From Climacteris rufus (taxonomy: Eukaryota; Chordata; Aves; Passeriformes; Climacteridae), in the NCBI GenBank assembly GCA_013398175.1, contig VZRZ01007768.1:560105-624104 (forward strand): 64,000 nucleotides of DNA. Reading direction: 5' to 3'. Position numbers and translations under genes: made by a program. The notes under the pieces are model-generated. The model did not search any database and was not told the origin of the DNA. It saw only the letters and a program-made list of their open reading frames with translations. This document shows positions 35,501-49,800 of this stretch, in pieces. The stretch's first letter is position 1; each line of letters opens with the position of its first letter.

Positions 35501-38500
35501 GTATAGTTTTCTTCCCCATCAAAGAGAGGAGAAAGAAGAAAAGGGAGCAAATATTTTGTATTACCTACCCAGTTAAAGGATAAGCCTCACTGGTCAGGTC
35601 TCAGCCTTTTTTAGGGGCAGCCCTGTGGCATCTCCTTGGAGTTGTTTTGACTGAGTGGCTAGGGAATAAAGGAGGATGGCAGGGATGCTCTCCTTGCAGG
35701 AATTCAGTCACTCCCATTGGTATCTCCTGAACTTTGTGTTTATAGGTGCTTTGTGAGTGGTGTTTTCCCATGCAGTGGGCTTTCCTTTCTCTTCTGCTGC
35801 CAATCCCATCTCCTGAGCCCAGCTTCCAGGGTGTTTCTTTACTGCAAATATTGCTGTCCCTGCAGAAGTGGAAGGTTGAGGATGATTGAAAGAAAACAGT
35901 GGAAAATGGAGCCACGTTTAGCTGCTGGATCTCACAGAATCATCCATGTTCATTCTGTGTTACGTCTTCTGAGTGGAAGAAACCTGGAAAAAAACTACCA
36001 AGGCTTATGTGGCTCCAAGTGGTGGAACTGAGACCCTTTCCCAGCTGTATTTTCCAGCCAGGGGAGTGGAGTTGGAGATGTGAAGGCCCTCTTCTCTCAT
36101 TACTTTTCTTTGGGAGGGCAGACTGAATGGAAGTATGCTCAGGAAAACAGATTTTTGGGTACTCCTGGGCTTGTAGTTGCAATATGTTCTATCCATAAGT
36201 ACCTTTTCCAGAGAGTGTCTGCTATGTCTGCTCCTGGTAATCGGAAAGAACTGCAGCTTGGGATCAGAGCTAGGGAACTCACACTGTTGGAGAGGTTTGG
36301 AATGGAGTGGATATACAACTCACAGATCTAAAGTTGGCTGCTCTGTGTTCTATTTTGGAAATAGTAATTTCCCTGACCTAAGGAAAACTTGTAAGAGTCG
36401 TCCCTGTGCCAGCATTGTCCTTATTTGCATTCATATTTCCCTGTCTAGTGTTGGATTTTTGGTCCCATGAGATTATGCAGTCATTATTTCCCCAGGTTTT
36501 TAAGCGATTGCCTGGCTTGAAGTTCAGTGGTGAGCTGCTGTCATGACTGGCTTGAGTGATTCCAGTACCTACACAGCTGGAACATGAGGATCCTTTGGGA
36601 AGGAGTTTAAGTAATTATTCTAATGTGCTTCATTTTCTTTCTGATTAGAACACTGAATATACTTTAATGGGTTTTATAAATAGTTAATTTGTGTTTATGC
36701 CATCATCCTGAACCCAAAGGGCTGAAAATAGCTCTCTAGTCTGTGTAGTGTTACAGCTGTGTGTACCATCCGCTGGTGTTTCCAAGCAGAACACAAATGT
36801 AACTACACCTGGGGTAAAATGCAGCAAGGATTTCATTGCTTCATGCAACACTTCCTTGCAGCATCAGACCATAAGTGAAGAACACTTAATTCAACTGGAA
36901 ATGCAGAGGGAGTTGCACCAATACAAATGAAAATACCCGGCTTGGAATTTGCCCACATTGCTAAAGCAGGTTGTCTGCCTTTAAGAAAGATTTCACAGGA
37001 TTTTTAACAGACCTGATTCATTGTTTGCAATGTACCAAAGGAATAAAATTTACCACATATTTTTCTGTGTATAGAAGAACTGTAGAGCCAAGTAATATCA
37101 GGGAACTGGAACGAAATGCCATTGCCACTAGCTGGCACCAGCTTTCAAATAATTCCCATAGTCCTCTGAGTGAACTCTCAGCTTTTGGTTTCCCCCTCCT
37201 GCTTGGCATTTGTAGCAGAGCTGAGCAGCACTGAAGGCGTGCAGGAGCTGCTGTGAGCCGCTCTGCAGGCGTGTTCAGCAGGTCCTTACTTCACTGAGAC
37301 AGGAGGAGTAGGAGGCAGGAGATCCTTTAGAGGGGCTACAGGATAAATTTACGACTACACAGAATCAAAAGTGTCTTTTTTTTACTTTTGCTTTGGAAGG
37401 GATTGAACATGATGTAATTGGGCAGATTTAAACATGTTTTGTTTCATGGACTTTACAATAATAGGATGACTCAAGTCCTTAATTAGAATAAAAAAGCATT
37501 ACCTCATCGATGAGCCTGCTCCTTTCACCAAGGCAGGAAAAAATCTTTGATGGACAAATGCAGGGAACTGCTCATAGATGAGACAGACTGCTAATGAGGG
37601 ATGGAGTCAGAGCTGCCCTGTTGCTTTTCTGTTTGAGGAAAACAGAATTGTTGGCTGTAGAAGAAGCTGTCTGTGGGGTGAATGTGTGCTCAGTTTCAGT
37701 CGAGATGGGAGACTTGCTTTTCCTTTCATCTGATGCTGTCAGGTTCCTAATTCAGCAGACTTAATAAAACCATTGTTCCCTTTTCCCCATGGACGTGCTG
37801 CAGACATTTCTGTCTTCATTGCAAAGGATCAAAGAATCAGCTTCCGGAAAACCATTTCTGAAAGCAATCTGTAAAACTTTGCCCAAAATGCATGCATTAT
37901 CTATATAACTATAGAGTGGTACTAATTAACACACCTGGGGATCATACCTCTTGCTGCTGCCCTTTGCAGCATTTGGCCAGGTCTGGAATCATCTGAAGCG
38001 TCAATTAAAAAAGGAATGGCCCTAAGGACAGACACGTCTGGGGCTCAGCAGCTCTTCATTTCGTACTTGAATTTCTTGGGTCATATCCCAGTACTTAAAA
38101 GTTAGATTTCTCCATTATCCCTTTAGTAAAAGGAATAAAACTGATTTTATAGATCTGCCTGGGGAGAAGTTTCCCTTTGCACAGAAATGTGGCATTCAGA
38201 TAGTTGTTAATGACCATTATCACTGAAGAGAAATGCTTTCTACTACCTTCTATAAATTTTGGATAAGACTCAAACCCTTTCTTTCCATATTGCTTGAGGT
38301 GCCCAGTCATGTCCAGATCATAAGGGGGAGTAAGATTTACCATCACAGTGAAATACACAGCTGTGGTAGGTGGTTTGACTGTGGCTAAACTAGTAAATAA
38401 AAGCAGACAGGAACTGCAGTGTTGTTTTTGCCAACTAGAATAAAGTAGCTTCTGTCCAACAGCTAAATCCTTCCACTCCCCAGAGCAAGCTGGCCATGTC

Positions 38501-40575
38501 CAAAACAGGAAGGGCCCTAAGCTTGTACTGATCCTTATGTCCAGCCATCATTTGGGAAAGCAATAATTAGCCTGGGCCAAATTCATGCCAGGGAACAGGC
38601 TAAAAACTCACAAGGTGGTTACTGTGCACCATTGTCTCAGCCCAAGGCAATTTATTTGCTCACACAGAAGTGTTGGCTTCTTGTTGCCTGCAGAGCAGCC
38701 TGAGGAAGTTGCATGTTTAGGAGTCAGGATTGGGGCCCTGTAGTGAGGCTTTTCTTGGTGCAGGCAGTGCTGAGTGTGTGCCTGGCACTTGAGGATGCTC
38801 CATGACCAGAAACCCCCGGGGCATTTTGCAGCAAGGATGGCTCTGGCTGCTGCAGTTCCTCTCTTGGGTAGTGGCACAGCTCAGGAGTTAGCCTGGAGCT
38901 GGATGGGTTTGGCCTGCCTCTTTTGGGCTGTAAAGACTCCAGCCACGTGGGTGTGGTGTACCAGGTGGCTTGGAAAAGATCTTGACTTTGATTTTCACTA
39001 GGATAGGTTATTTTCTGAGGCCTGTTCTCTGAACTGTGATTTTCAATAATAACTGCTCCTTGTTTGTCATAATACACGAACAGATTGGAGTGGCTTGGAT
39101 GGAAGACTTCCAAGCTTCTCTCTTCCTTGCTTTATTGCTTTCTGTCTGTAATAGCATCTGAAGCATACTTGATGGCATCATTAAACACAAAACATGGTGT
39201 CATGCCCTCAGTGACAAAAACCTTATGACATTATCTAGACCCGTTTGCACCAAACACCTCATTTTTCATCTGTGTGATGGGTTATCTGCCACCATGGGCT
39301 GTTGTTGTGTATGACAGTCTTGTCCTGGAAACTTGTTCCTGTATCATCCATCTTTCTCCTCTTGGCTATGAGTGACAGAGCCATGGCCCCAACTGTTCCT
39401 GTAATATGAAAAAAAGCAAATGTGTTCTCAAGAGGCTCCTGAGGAATAACCCTCACTTCCTCCCTCAGGGGCTGTTACACCAACCCCTGACCTCACTGGA
39501 GTTGTTTTTATTTGTTCAGTGGTGCTGCCAAGAGACAAGGGCAGTGCCACACAATGCGGGATGCTGGAACGGGAAGGAGAAGCACATGGCCCAGAACTGC
39601 AGGCCAGGGTCTCAGGCAAATTAGTTTCAATTCTTCATTTCAAAGACATACTGTTTAGGTTGCAGATAGCTCACTTCTGGTTTTCAAGACCACATTGCAT
39701 TCCTGATCTGTAAAGGAACAGTGCTGGCATGCCCTGACATGCAGAGGTGCAGAGAGAGTGAATTCTGAAAGGTTGTGAGGTGTTTGGGGGCTATGCAAAC
39801 ATTATGGTTTTTTGGCAGTAAGCATTGGTTTGGTTGGAGATGGTGGGAGATGTTACCCAGCCTGTTGTATCCCTTACTCTCATGGAGGAACTGCCTTGGT
39901 TTGCCAGTCATTTTCCAGCTGTTGGCAGCACAGCACCATTGCTCACAGGAGGGATCCCATCGTGGTGCTGTTGTGTGCTGCTGCTGGAGATGATGGCAGA
40001 TGCCAAGGTGTCCTTAAACCCTACAGCCAAATGGACAACGTGGCAAAGGACAGCAGTCTTTCTGCCCTCGAGGGCTGGTACCCAGGACACTTTGCAAGAA
40101 CCATCTCTAGAAGGTGACATGGACATCAAGCTTCCCTCCATATACAGTCCTCTGGCAGCATCTCACCAACCCCTGCTCCTTCAAACACCCCCACATGCCT
40201 TTGTTCTCTGCCCAAAGCATGTCATTAGCACCGTCTCAGGCTATGACTTTGCAGAGCTCTAGCACAACCCTCATGTTATTTCAAGCACTTTGAACTTAAA
40301 ATCAGATGCAGAATAAGCATTAATTCCAGAACACCACAAAGAACAAGGGAAGACCAAGGCCAAGTGTTTTAAAGTCTGGATACAGTCCTGCACCAGCCCT
40401 CTTGTTCAGCAGGGTGGGTGTGTGTGCTGCCTCCTCATGGCAGCACAGCACCTCTGCTGTGGGATTCTTCCAGTCCTGGGAAGGCAGGCAGCCTCCAAAC
40501 TTTTCCCTTCCTCTGACAGACTCCTGGCCACTCTGTCACTGCTGTCCTCAGCAGGGCAAGGGAGAGAAATTATAA

Positions 40576-41428
40576 TGACAGACTTGTGGGTTGAGATAAG
40601 GACAGGGGGAGATCATTCACCGGTGACCGTCAAGAGCTAAACAGGCTCCACTTGGGAATTAATTGAATTTATTACCAGTCAAGTCAGAGTAGGATAATGA
40701 GAAATAAAATTGAATTATAAAATGCCTCCCCCCCACCCCTCCCTTCTTCCTGGACTCAGCTTCACTCTCGATTTTCTCTACCTCCTCTCCCTCAGCAGTG
40801 CAGGGGGATGGGGAATGGGAGCTCTGGTCACTTCATCACACACTGTCTCTGCTGCTCCTTCTCCTCACACTCTTCCCCTGTGGGGTCACAAGTCCTGCAA
40901 GGAACCTGCTTCAGTGTGGGCTCTTCTCTCCATGGGCCACAGGTCCTGCCAGGAGCCTGCTCCAGTGTGGGGTCTCCATGGGGTCACAGGGTCCTTCAGG
41001 CATCCACCTGCTGCTGGGAGGATCCTGGAGGCTGGGATCCTCCACGGGCTGCAGCTGGATCTCTGCTGCCCTTGGTCCTGCAGGGGCACAGCTGTCTCAC
41101 CATGGGCTGCACCATGGGCTGCAGGGGAATCTCTGCTCTGGCATTTGAAACATCTTCTCTGCCTTCTTCACTGCCCCGGGCTACTGCAGCACTGTTTCTC
41201 TCACAGTATCATTCTTTCCTGGCTGCAATTGCAGAACAGTTTTTTCCCTTTATCTATGCTATCACAGAGGCACTGCCACTGTGGCTGGTGGGCTCAGCCT
41301 TGCCCACTGAGGAGTCTGTCTTGGAGCTGGCTGGCATTGGCTCTATCAGACATGGGGAAGCTTTCAGCAGTTTCTCACCCCTGTAGCCCCTGCCTGCTAC
41401 CAACACCTTGCCATGCAAACCCAACACA
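40576..41428 (-). mobile_element. Avian endogenous retrovirus LTR, antisense to HS1BP3
   Basis: I recognise this as a common avian (especially songbird) LTR-type repeat. It has repeated caggtcctgccaggagcctg modules, gggctgcag modules, and the conserved block with ggagctggctggcattggc. On the - strand it would begin tgtgttgggtttgcatgg (from 41428) and shows an AATAAA in ggtaataaattc near 40670, close to its 3' end. No gag, pol or env remnant adjoins it, so it is read as a solo LTR. The low-coordinate end is approximate. A 258-codon + strand frame across it is spurious. Confidence 0.72.
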
Positions 41429-43606
41429 GCAGGTACCAGTGTCCTCTCTTGGAAGAGTTAAGGAAGAAGAACAGAGACAGGAGTGAGGCCAGGAGCTGGG
41501 TGGGCAGCATGGAGGGGGCTGATGACAGGAACAAGACAGCCCTGTGAGTCAGCACCTGGCATTTTGGCCATGTTTGATGTACTGTATATTTACAACCATA
41601 ATGACCACACTGGTGTTTGTTCTCTGTCCTAGCCATGTGGCATGTGAAAGGTCTGCTGTAGCATTTCTCCTTGTGGATCCAAATCCTGAAATGCCCTGGG
41701 CCTGTGTTTTCTGTCTGAAATCATCATTCTTTCTCCACCATTGCCGTAACCACTGTAACACCAGGGAGTAAAAGCTTAAAATATTGTGCAGTTATTTGTA
41801 ATTGCCACTCCCCTGCTGTCATCAGCATCATTTCAGCACTTTTCCACTAGTCCTTCTTACTCACACAGATCAGTGATACAATTTCTGCTCCTCCTGTGTT
41901 TTCAACCAAAGATCCCCTTACCAAACCTCAGGTAATTTCTCATGTCTTTAACTTACTACATGGCACAAGTTTCTTCATGGTGTGGAGCTTTAATATCCTT
42001 TGAGTGCATTTAGGGTTTGTGAGTCAGCAAACTGACCTAAAGGATCAAGTTGGTAGCCCAGGCTCACACTGTGAGTGAACAGGGTAGCTGAACCTGGAAA
42101 GAGCACTCCCTGGGCTGTTGGAGCACCACATGCTTGCTGCTTTTTGACTCCACACAGGCCTGAGGTCTCACATCATCTGGGGCATGAGCACCTCAGATGT
42201 TAGGCACAATTTCTACCCACAGTCTGTGTTCCCTGATCTGTTTTCCCTGCAGCACCCCTTGCAGCACAGGAACCCCCCTCCAGCCTGACAGCCAGCTCCT
42301 GGGCACACTGAGCTCAGTGCCCAGCCCTTGGAATTACTGACGTTGCAAAAGCTTCTCTGCTGAGAATTCAGGGCTGTTTTATGATAAAATCATAAATAGC
42401 AATGCAATTTTAAAAATGCAGAATTATGTCAGCCGTTTTTCTGCTTACTGCAGACAGCAGCCCTCGGCAGCTGCCACTGCTGAGCCTCAGTGCCTTGCTG
42501 AGGAGGGAAGGTTTGTGTCTGGGGTGCTCCCTGGTGTGACTGTTCCTACAGGCTGACCTCCAGCAGTGTCTGCAACATCACAGAGTGGAATTGCTTCATG
42601 CAATAGGTATATCCATGGCCTAGGGAATATTTCATCCAGAGCAATTTTCAGTTACCTCTGTAAAAAAAAAAAAACCAACACAAGAAAGCTCTAGGCAGGA
42701 ACGCTGTGTTCTCTCTTTGTGGAAGAGGTTTTGATCTCATGATCAGCAGGAGAGGGAGCAGCCGGAGCACGGCGCTGTGCCTGCAACAGCGGTGTCATTT
42801 AGCTCTGACAATGTCTCACTGTGTCCTTCTCTCTTGTAGTCTGTGTTGTGGTGAGAGCTCTGTTTTATCTGTGGCCCAGCCAAGGGGCAAAAGTGACCTC
42901 TGTGAACAGCAAGAAATGGGGGAGGGAAGGCAGTGGGGAACAGGGCTCAGCCCCATCATCCCTCCTCGGGCCCATGCAAATCCTGCTTTGCTGCTGCTGG
43001 AATCTGCTCACTGCCCTGGTAACTGGCCCTTCTCCAGCTTTTCATAAGCTGCCTAGATGTGGTGTGACAGGCATGTCAGGCAGAATTTTAGACTGGAACA
43101 TCATGTGCAGGTTGCTAGAGGTTTTCTGTAGGTTGGGGTTGGTCTGTGCAGGTACCAGGCAAAGAAAAGGAAAGGTATACTTCAGACTGAGTTCTCTATG
43201 GAGCATCAGGGATTAGAGAGGCCAGACATTTGTGATGCAAACATCCTCTATCCTATTTGAAGCTGTTCTCTTCACAGACTAAAATTAGAGTTGTGTCTGC
43301 AGTCTGGGCTCTAGTACCCATTCTGCTTTAGAATGCAGTGAGGAGGGAATCCTGCAGAGGCAGCAGCAAAGTGGGAATGGTCTCCTCCTGAGCAGCACAC
43401 TGTCTGGCCAGTGGGCTGGATGACATTCTGTTGTGAGGAGGCAAAGATTAAGTAACACAATATTAACTTTTCATGAGCAGTGTGTAATAGTTGCAAGCTG
43501 GCTGTCCTTGGAAGGAGGCACCAAAAAGTCGCAAGTCCTCCTGATTTGACCTTACCGAGGCCTGTAATGAGAGGACAACTTTAAAACTTTCTGTTTTAAG
43601 CTGAAA

Positions 43607-43840
43607 AAGGGTAGGTTTAGATGAGATATAAGTACACTAAGAGTGGTGAGACACTGGCACGTTGCCCAGAGAAGTTGTGGCTGCCCCATCCATGGAAGTG
43701 TTCAAGGCCAGGTTGGATGGGGCTCTGAGCAACCTGGTCTAGAGGAAGCTGTCTTTGTACACAGCAGGGGAGTTGGGCTAGGTGATCTTTAAGGTCCCTT
43801 CCAACCCAAACTTTTGTGACTCTGCACTTCTGTGATTGTG
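43607..43840 (+). mobile_element. CR1 LINE 3' end, sense
   Basis: CR1 landmarks are gtaggtttagatgagatata, gagacactggcacgttgcc, gaagtgttcaaggccaggttg, gggctaggtgatctttaagg, and a terminal ggtcccttccaacccaaac. The tail that normally holds 8-bp repeats is replaced by a 29-bp unit present twice. Confidence 0.93.
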
Positions 43841-43865
43841 TTTTGTGACTCTGCACTTCTGTGAC
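43811..43865. repeat. 29-bp tandem duplication at a CR1 tail
   Basis: The string ttttgtgactctgcacttct starts at about 43811 and recurs about 29 bases later, with one or two changes near the end of the unit. It directly abuts the CR1 terminus. Confidence 0.85.
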
Positions 43866-46800
43866 TGAAAGGTGTGAGTGCCCAACACATCTGAAAATGA
43901 GGTATCAACATGTTCAGTGCTTTTTCAGAAAATAGCCAAATGCATCTAACAAGAAGCTGCAGTAGTATGTTCATGTGGGAAGGGGGTTTCACCATTTCAG
44001 TGTTGAAGAAACCAATCACTTCTCCAAAATGCTTGCTACTTTCGTTTTTCACTCCTGGTTGCAAAGCATAAGAATTCTCACCATCACATTGGATACTTTC
44101 AGTACCTTCAATGCCCTCTTTGTGAGGCCCTTCCTTTCAAGTGTTTGCTCCCTGATCCCTTGAGAGTATGGCAGATAACATGCTCACTAGCAAGTTTTCT
44201 TCACACCCTGTTTGTTTCAGCTTGGGTGGCTTGGATTGTGAAGCTGCTCAGGATGTTTTGTGAAGAATGTCTCATAAAGGGACCATGTTGGCAGGTTGAT
44301 TTCATTACACTTGACATATTTACATTCTTGTGGCACATTTTATTGCTGAAAGACATCACTTTACAGGTATGCAGCATGGTACTCACGCAAGAATTTGCTG
44401 GGTTTGGAGCTACAAACCTGTAAGAATCATTAATCAGTGTAAGAGAAAGGATTTTTTTTTTTCTCAGAGAGTAATATTTATAGGGTTAAAACATAAAGCT
44501 AGGGCCTATTCCTGAAAGCAACTCCTTTAGCTTAAGTAGTGACTTTAAAGGAAATAAATCAAGGAATAATGTCTTGCAGAACTTGTTAAGTTCAAACTGT
44601 TGTCCCTGGTGTTGTTTCCTGATAAGTCTTCCTTCTCCAGAAAGATTCTGCATTAAGATTTGACATGAATTTTGTCTTTTATTGAAAACTGACTAGTAAA
44701 TGTCATTATTTTCAGTGATCAGTCCCTTTCCCTTGCTTTGCTAACTTGCCTGCTGTTACCTCTGCTTAGTTTTATCCTCTTTTTTTCCTTAGCCTCCCAT
44801 CTGCATTTTCTCACTTTCCCATTGAAGTTTCCTGTTTCTCCTTCAGTTACTGCCTGTGGTCTTTTTCAAAAGCATAATTTGACCAACAATAGTAATCCTT
44901 AAGATGAAAAGGGAAAAAAAAAAGTCCAGGACAGAGGTCTGGAGGGTAAGAGGTACATGATGTGGAGAAGAGGGTTCAGGATGACAAGGAGAGCTTATTG
45001 TCAGTCTAGAGGGTAAAGCAGCACTGCAGGTTCTGGAGGTGGAGCAAGAAGATGTCTCATAGTGGCCAGAAATTTGGGAAAATTATGAGGAGGAATGAAA
45101 TGGGGAAATAGGATGGAATTGCACAGAAATTGTAAAGACTACACGTAAGGGGAAAAAAAGGTACACCAGAAGAGGAAAGCAGAGCAAAAGTCAATGTTTC
45201 TCTCCTTTTATCAATTTGAAATCAAGTCCTACCAAACATAAAAGTAGAGAAAGAGAATTAAGGACATAATAAAAGCTGGCATACACTAAGCCATGATGCT
45301 GCCATCATCATGCTTGCCTTGTAGCTCTTTTACTAATTCATAGACTGAACAGAAAAACATCATATTCTCTCCTCCTCATCCTACCAAAAGAGTGTTCTGG
45401 TTTCATCCCCCCTTGCTTGAGGCATCTGAGTGCCCAAGTTAATGCAGAGATGGCTCAGGATTTCTACAGAGAAGCAGGTGCCTGCAGTGCTGCAGTGAGA
45501 TCACTGTCTGCAGGGCCTGGAGGATAGAAACTTCCATTGTCCTGCTCCTGCTTTGGGAGAAAATGCTGGGAACTGTCAGGATTGCTGTGTCACACCTTGG
45601 GTAAGATATCATTATTGACCAAGCCTGTGGGTTCATGAAAAGAATATAGCAGCATGATTATGACCAGATTTTAGTAATGAATGCTCTTTTAGTTACTTAC
45701 TGATTACGTCTGATTATCTGCCTCTCTGTAATTTTTTCTGAGCATCAAGGCAATGTGCACCAGCCCTTGCTTCTTTGTGTTGTACTTTTCTAACTTTTGT
45801 GATTTCTAAAATATCTTTATTTGTAGCCCTCTGTAATTTCCCTGGAGTTTTAAACTGTGTTGAGTAATTACATCCAGGGTGCAGAAAATGCCTGGCCAAT
45901 TTTGTCCAAAATACCTTAGTGCATGTTATCTGCTATTGCATATTTGGAAATGTCCATCATTAACATGAGTATTAGGAAAGAAAAATGTCACTGTTGTCAG
46001 AAACCCTGAAAGTACCATTCTGCTGCTTTACAGATGAAACTCAAAATACTAGTGAATATTTTTGGCTTTTTCACTTCATTATTGGCAACTTTATTATGCT
46101 TCTCTATCTCTGGACCACTGTGGTTTAATTTAGTCATGATTGTGTTTTGGAACTTGTCTTTTGTTGTCCTTAACTAGTTTCAGCAAGCCTCACATTCTGA
46201 TTTAGTCTAGAAAATCAGAAGAAAACTATAAAGAAATTTCCTTTATGTAAATTTTCTTTCTTTGCAATTTATTCTGTAACCCTAGTTCTCTTGCCAGGTT
46301 TATGAGAGCCTGAGTGCTTTATTAGTTATTTAGTTGAAAACATTTTAGGAAATGTTTCTGTATTATGATTATTGCTAATGAGCTGTGTACTAAACAAAAG
46401 TTGTCCATCTGTGGTCTTCTCATCTGCTTTCAAATTACATTGAAAAAAGACACAATCAGAAAACTTTAGGACAGATTATAAAAGCAGCTTGGCTCTGTTT
46501 AGGAAGAGCAGGTACTCTTGAGTTCTGAGCCCTTTGGGAAAATCTCTTTACAAAAGCAGGTCCCTGGATGGGAGCTGAACTCTTGAAAATCTGTTCCTTC
46601 AGGCTTTCTTTCCATCTGTTGCTCAGCTGGAACAATAGTCCAGAGCTGACCTAATCTGGGAGCTGCAGCAGAGAGACTGCAATTGAGTGCTCTTGTTCCA
46701 AATGATTTCTAATAAGAGATTGTTCCATCAATTACACATTATCTTATTTTGGAATATGCCAGAGCCGTTTAAAATACTGAAAATTAGCGTGATGTCCACA

Positions 46801-49800
46801 AGAAGAAGATTGCTGCATGAGCTAAAGTATCCCTGCAGCCAGCCAGCACTTGTGGTTGCTTCACGCTTAGGAGAGAGGCTGTGTTGAGCTGATGGGCTTA
46901 GAATTTCTATTGGGCATCCCTTGCCCAAAGCAGATGAGAATGACCCCTTTTGTCCTGTCTCTTATTATCAGGCAGCTTTGGAAAATGAGCACTGTTGAAT
47001 GAAAAGAAAGCAGCAGATGACATTTTGTTTTCTGCACAAACTAGTGTATAGGATCTTTGTTTTTCAGACATGGTTTTCAAGAAGATGTGCTAATATTGCT
47101 GCTATTTTAGCTGTAGCTCTTTTGTCCAAGCCTGAACATAGTTTTGTGGGAGTTGGGATTTCCATTTATATTAGTAAGCTCTTCCCATGTAAAATTCCAT
47201 GGATACCTAAAATATGAGTATGTATACCCTGAATAAGCCTTTTCTAATATTACCATAACACTCCTTTCCCAGAGCAACATCTTATTTCTATAAAAAAGAG
47301 ATGGTCATATTTTCAGAATAACAACATCTGAAATCTTTTGCCTGTGTGCTGAGATTACACCTACTCTTGATAACAACACTCACTGTTTTAACCTAGCAGT
47401 GAGCATGAGGTAGGGACTCCTCTCCATGTAGAGCACAATAGACAGGCTCTGTGATTTAAACCAGTGTCACCCAGTGCTAGATTTGGAGTTCCAATGTTTC
47501 ACAAACAGCTATCACACACACAGGTCTGGAAATCTTCTGCCTTTGGAGTGTCTTAGTCATCCTCATTGCTGTTTCCCACAGCTGACCAGAAAACTTTCTG
47601 GCGTTGTTGCTGTGCCAGCAAGAACTGGAGGCTGCCAAATGAGTGACCTACATTGTGTCAGTAAACACTAACAGGAGAACTGTGCTCTCAAAGCGAGTTA
47701 GGTTTGTCTGCTGCACACAGGGTTTTGTTGACATTTTCCTGGGTGATTTGAGAATCATTTGGGAGCCAGGAGTCTCAGCTGGACTTTCGAGTGTGCCAGC
47801 AGCCTGACTAGGTGGATTCATATACTCTAATTTTTGATCATCTCATTTTGGTCTGTGTCAGTTAGGAGGCCAGTCTTTATCTACAGTCACTTAGGGGGCA
47901 TCCTGGCTCCTCTGGAGTCAGAGCAGGAGACAGCAGTGTTATTTGAGCTATTCTCACACTGCTTCCTTGTATAGAAGTCAGTAGGTTCAACTGGGTAGGT
48001 AGTTTCAGCTGAGCAAAAGATAAGGCATCTTTAGGACTGGTTTGATTTTTGTTAAGGTATTGAAAGTCACTTGAGTGATGTTCCAAAAATTCATTTGTTT
48101 CATCAGTGAAGAAATAGCAATAACATGGGTCATCTTCTGCCAGTGGGTGCTGGTAGTGTCAAAATGTCAGATGCCAGGGTTGTGAGTGTGATGTATGAAG
48201 AAGGTGCTAATGCAAGGCTTGAGTACAAGTAATACTTTGGAAGACTCAATGTTCCTTCATTTCTGTCTTCCCCAAGAAGCCTGCATTCCTACATTCCTCT
48301 GCATTCCAAGTTTACTGCACATCTTGATCATGAAATTAGATGTTCCTGCAGCTTCTTGATGTGCCTGCCAGCTTGTGGCTTCATGTTCAGCTCAGCTCCA
48401 GCTGAGTCCCTGGTTATGGGGAGCAGCACCAACATACAGAGAGGGCAGACAGATGCACACTGAGGGCAGCTGCAGCTGGTTGTGAAACCAGAACCCCAGC
48501 CAGGCTCTGAAACTTCTCACACCCCCCTCCTCATCCATTAACCTCTGCTCAGCAGTGCACAGTCCGGACGGGCACAGCTAAATACAGAACCGTGGGAATC
48601 CTGCTTCCCACTTAGGGACTGACTTCAACAGAGTCCCTGGATGGCTCTGCTGGAATTACTTGGCAGTCCAACTGTGCCTTCCTTAGAAGGGCAGTGAGGG
48701 GAAACGACTTGAAGGCAGAAAAACAACTTCCTCTGGTTCCTAGCGGTACCAACCAGTGGGTTTTGTCGCTGCCACCGGAGTCCCCTGGCCAAGCAGAAAG
48801 CAAGCCCATGGCAGTGGCTGGTGTGGTGGCCACACTGAACAGAGGGATGTTACCAGGACCTTCAGTTCAATTCTTTTTATTTACATGAAGTTCTTTATGA
48901 CGCTCTTTATGGCTCTCTTCCCTTGCTTTGGTATTTCCCACCATTCTGATGCTGTTTACTGCAAATACCTCAGCTGACTAATAGTAAACTCCTTGTTAAC
49001 TTCACCGGGGTGGTGACCTGTTGCTTGGAAATGTCACTGGCTCCTGTGTAATTACCTGTGCCATAAGGGGCTCTTAAGCATCAGGAGAGCAGTTGTAACT
49101 CTCTGAATGCACAAGGGGTTTTGTCAAAGACTTTTGGCATTCTGTAGGTTGGCAAATCCTCATCTGTATTGTCATTCACCTCTCAAAGAATACTTTGTGA
49201 GGCATGAATTATGGAAATAAAGTTTGCTTCTTCCCTTGGATTTATTTGTGTTTACTAATTCTACTTTTAATAGCTCTGAAAGACTCAGTCCTACTGGTAT
49301 TCTGTTTTTCTTATTAAAAACAGTTGCTCTTGTTTTTTACCTTTTCACTTAATACTTAGGTTCATTTGAGTGATAAATCCCTTACTACAGTTAATAAAGC
49401 AATGAATTTGAGTTTGCCTAGAAATTCTGGGTGAAAGCTGTCTGGTTTGTACATACTATAACTTTAGATTTTGACTGGTTTTGGAAGAGGGGTCTTTTAC
49501 AAATACTTCAGTTTGAAGCAGTTCCTTGGAGCTGAGCTTTCAAAATCTGTTCAAATTCAGAAGTTACTTGAGGCATATCCGTAATGAATAAGAATGGAGG
49601 GAAAAAAGAAATTAATGGAAGTTTCTTCTGCTTTAAAATGAAGGTTTTTGTCATAAATAGTTCAGCAAACTAGTTGCTGACACCTGCAGATACCTCTAGT
49701 ATATCAAATAGGGTTTATTTCCAAATAAAGCAGTATTTAAGTTCTTCATGGGGCTTGCTCTTATGCTGCATTTGCCACAGAGTGGTGGTAGCAAGGTAAT

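Noticed and set aside
40710..41486. 258-codon + strand open frame
   Set aside because: It lies across an antisense LTR; its length comes from GC-rich modular repeats, and it matches no protein family.
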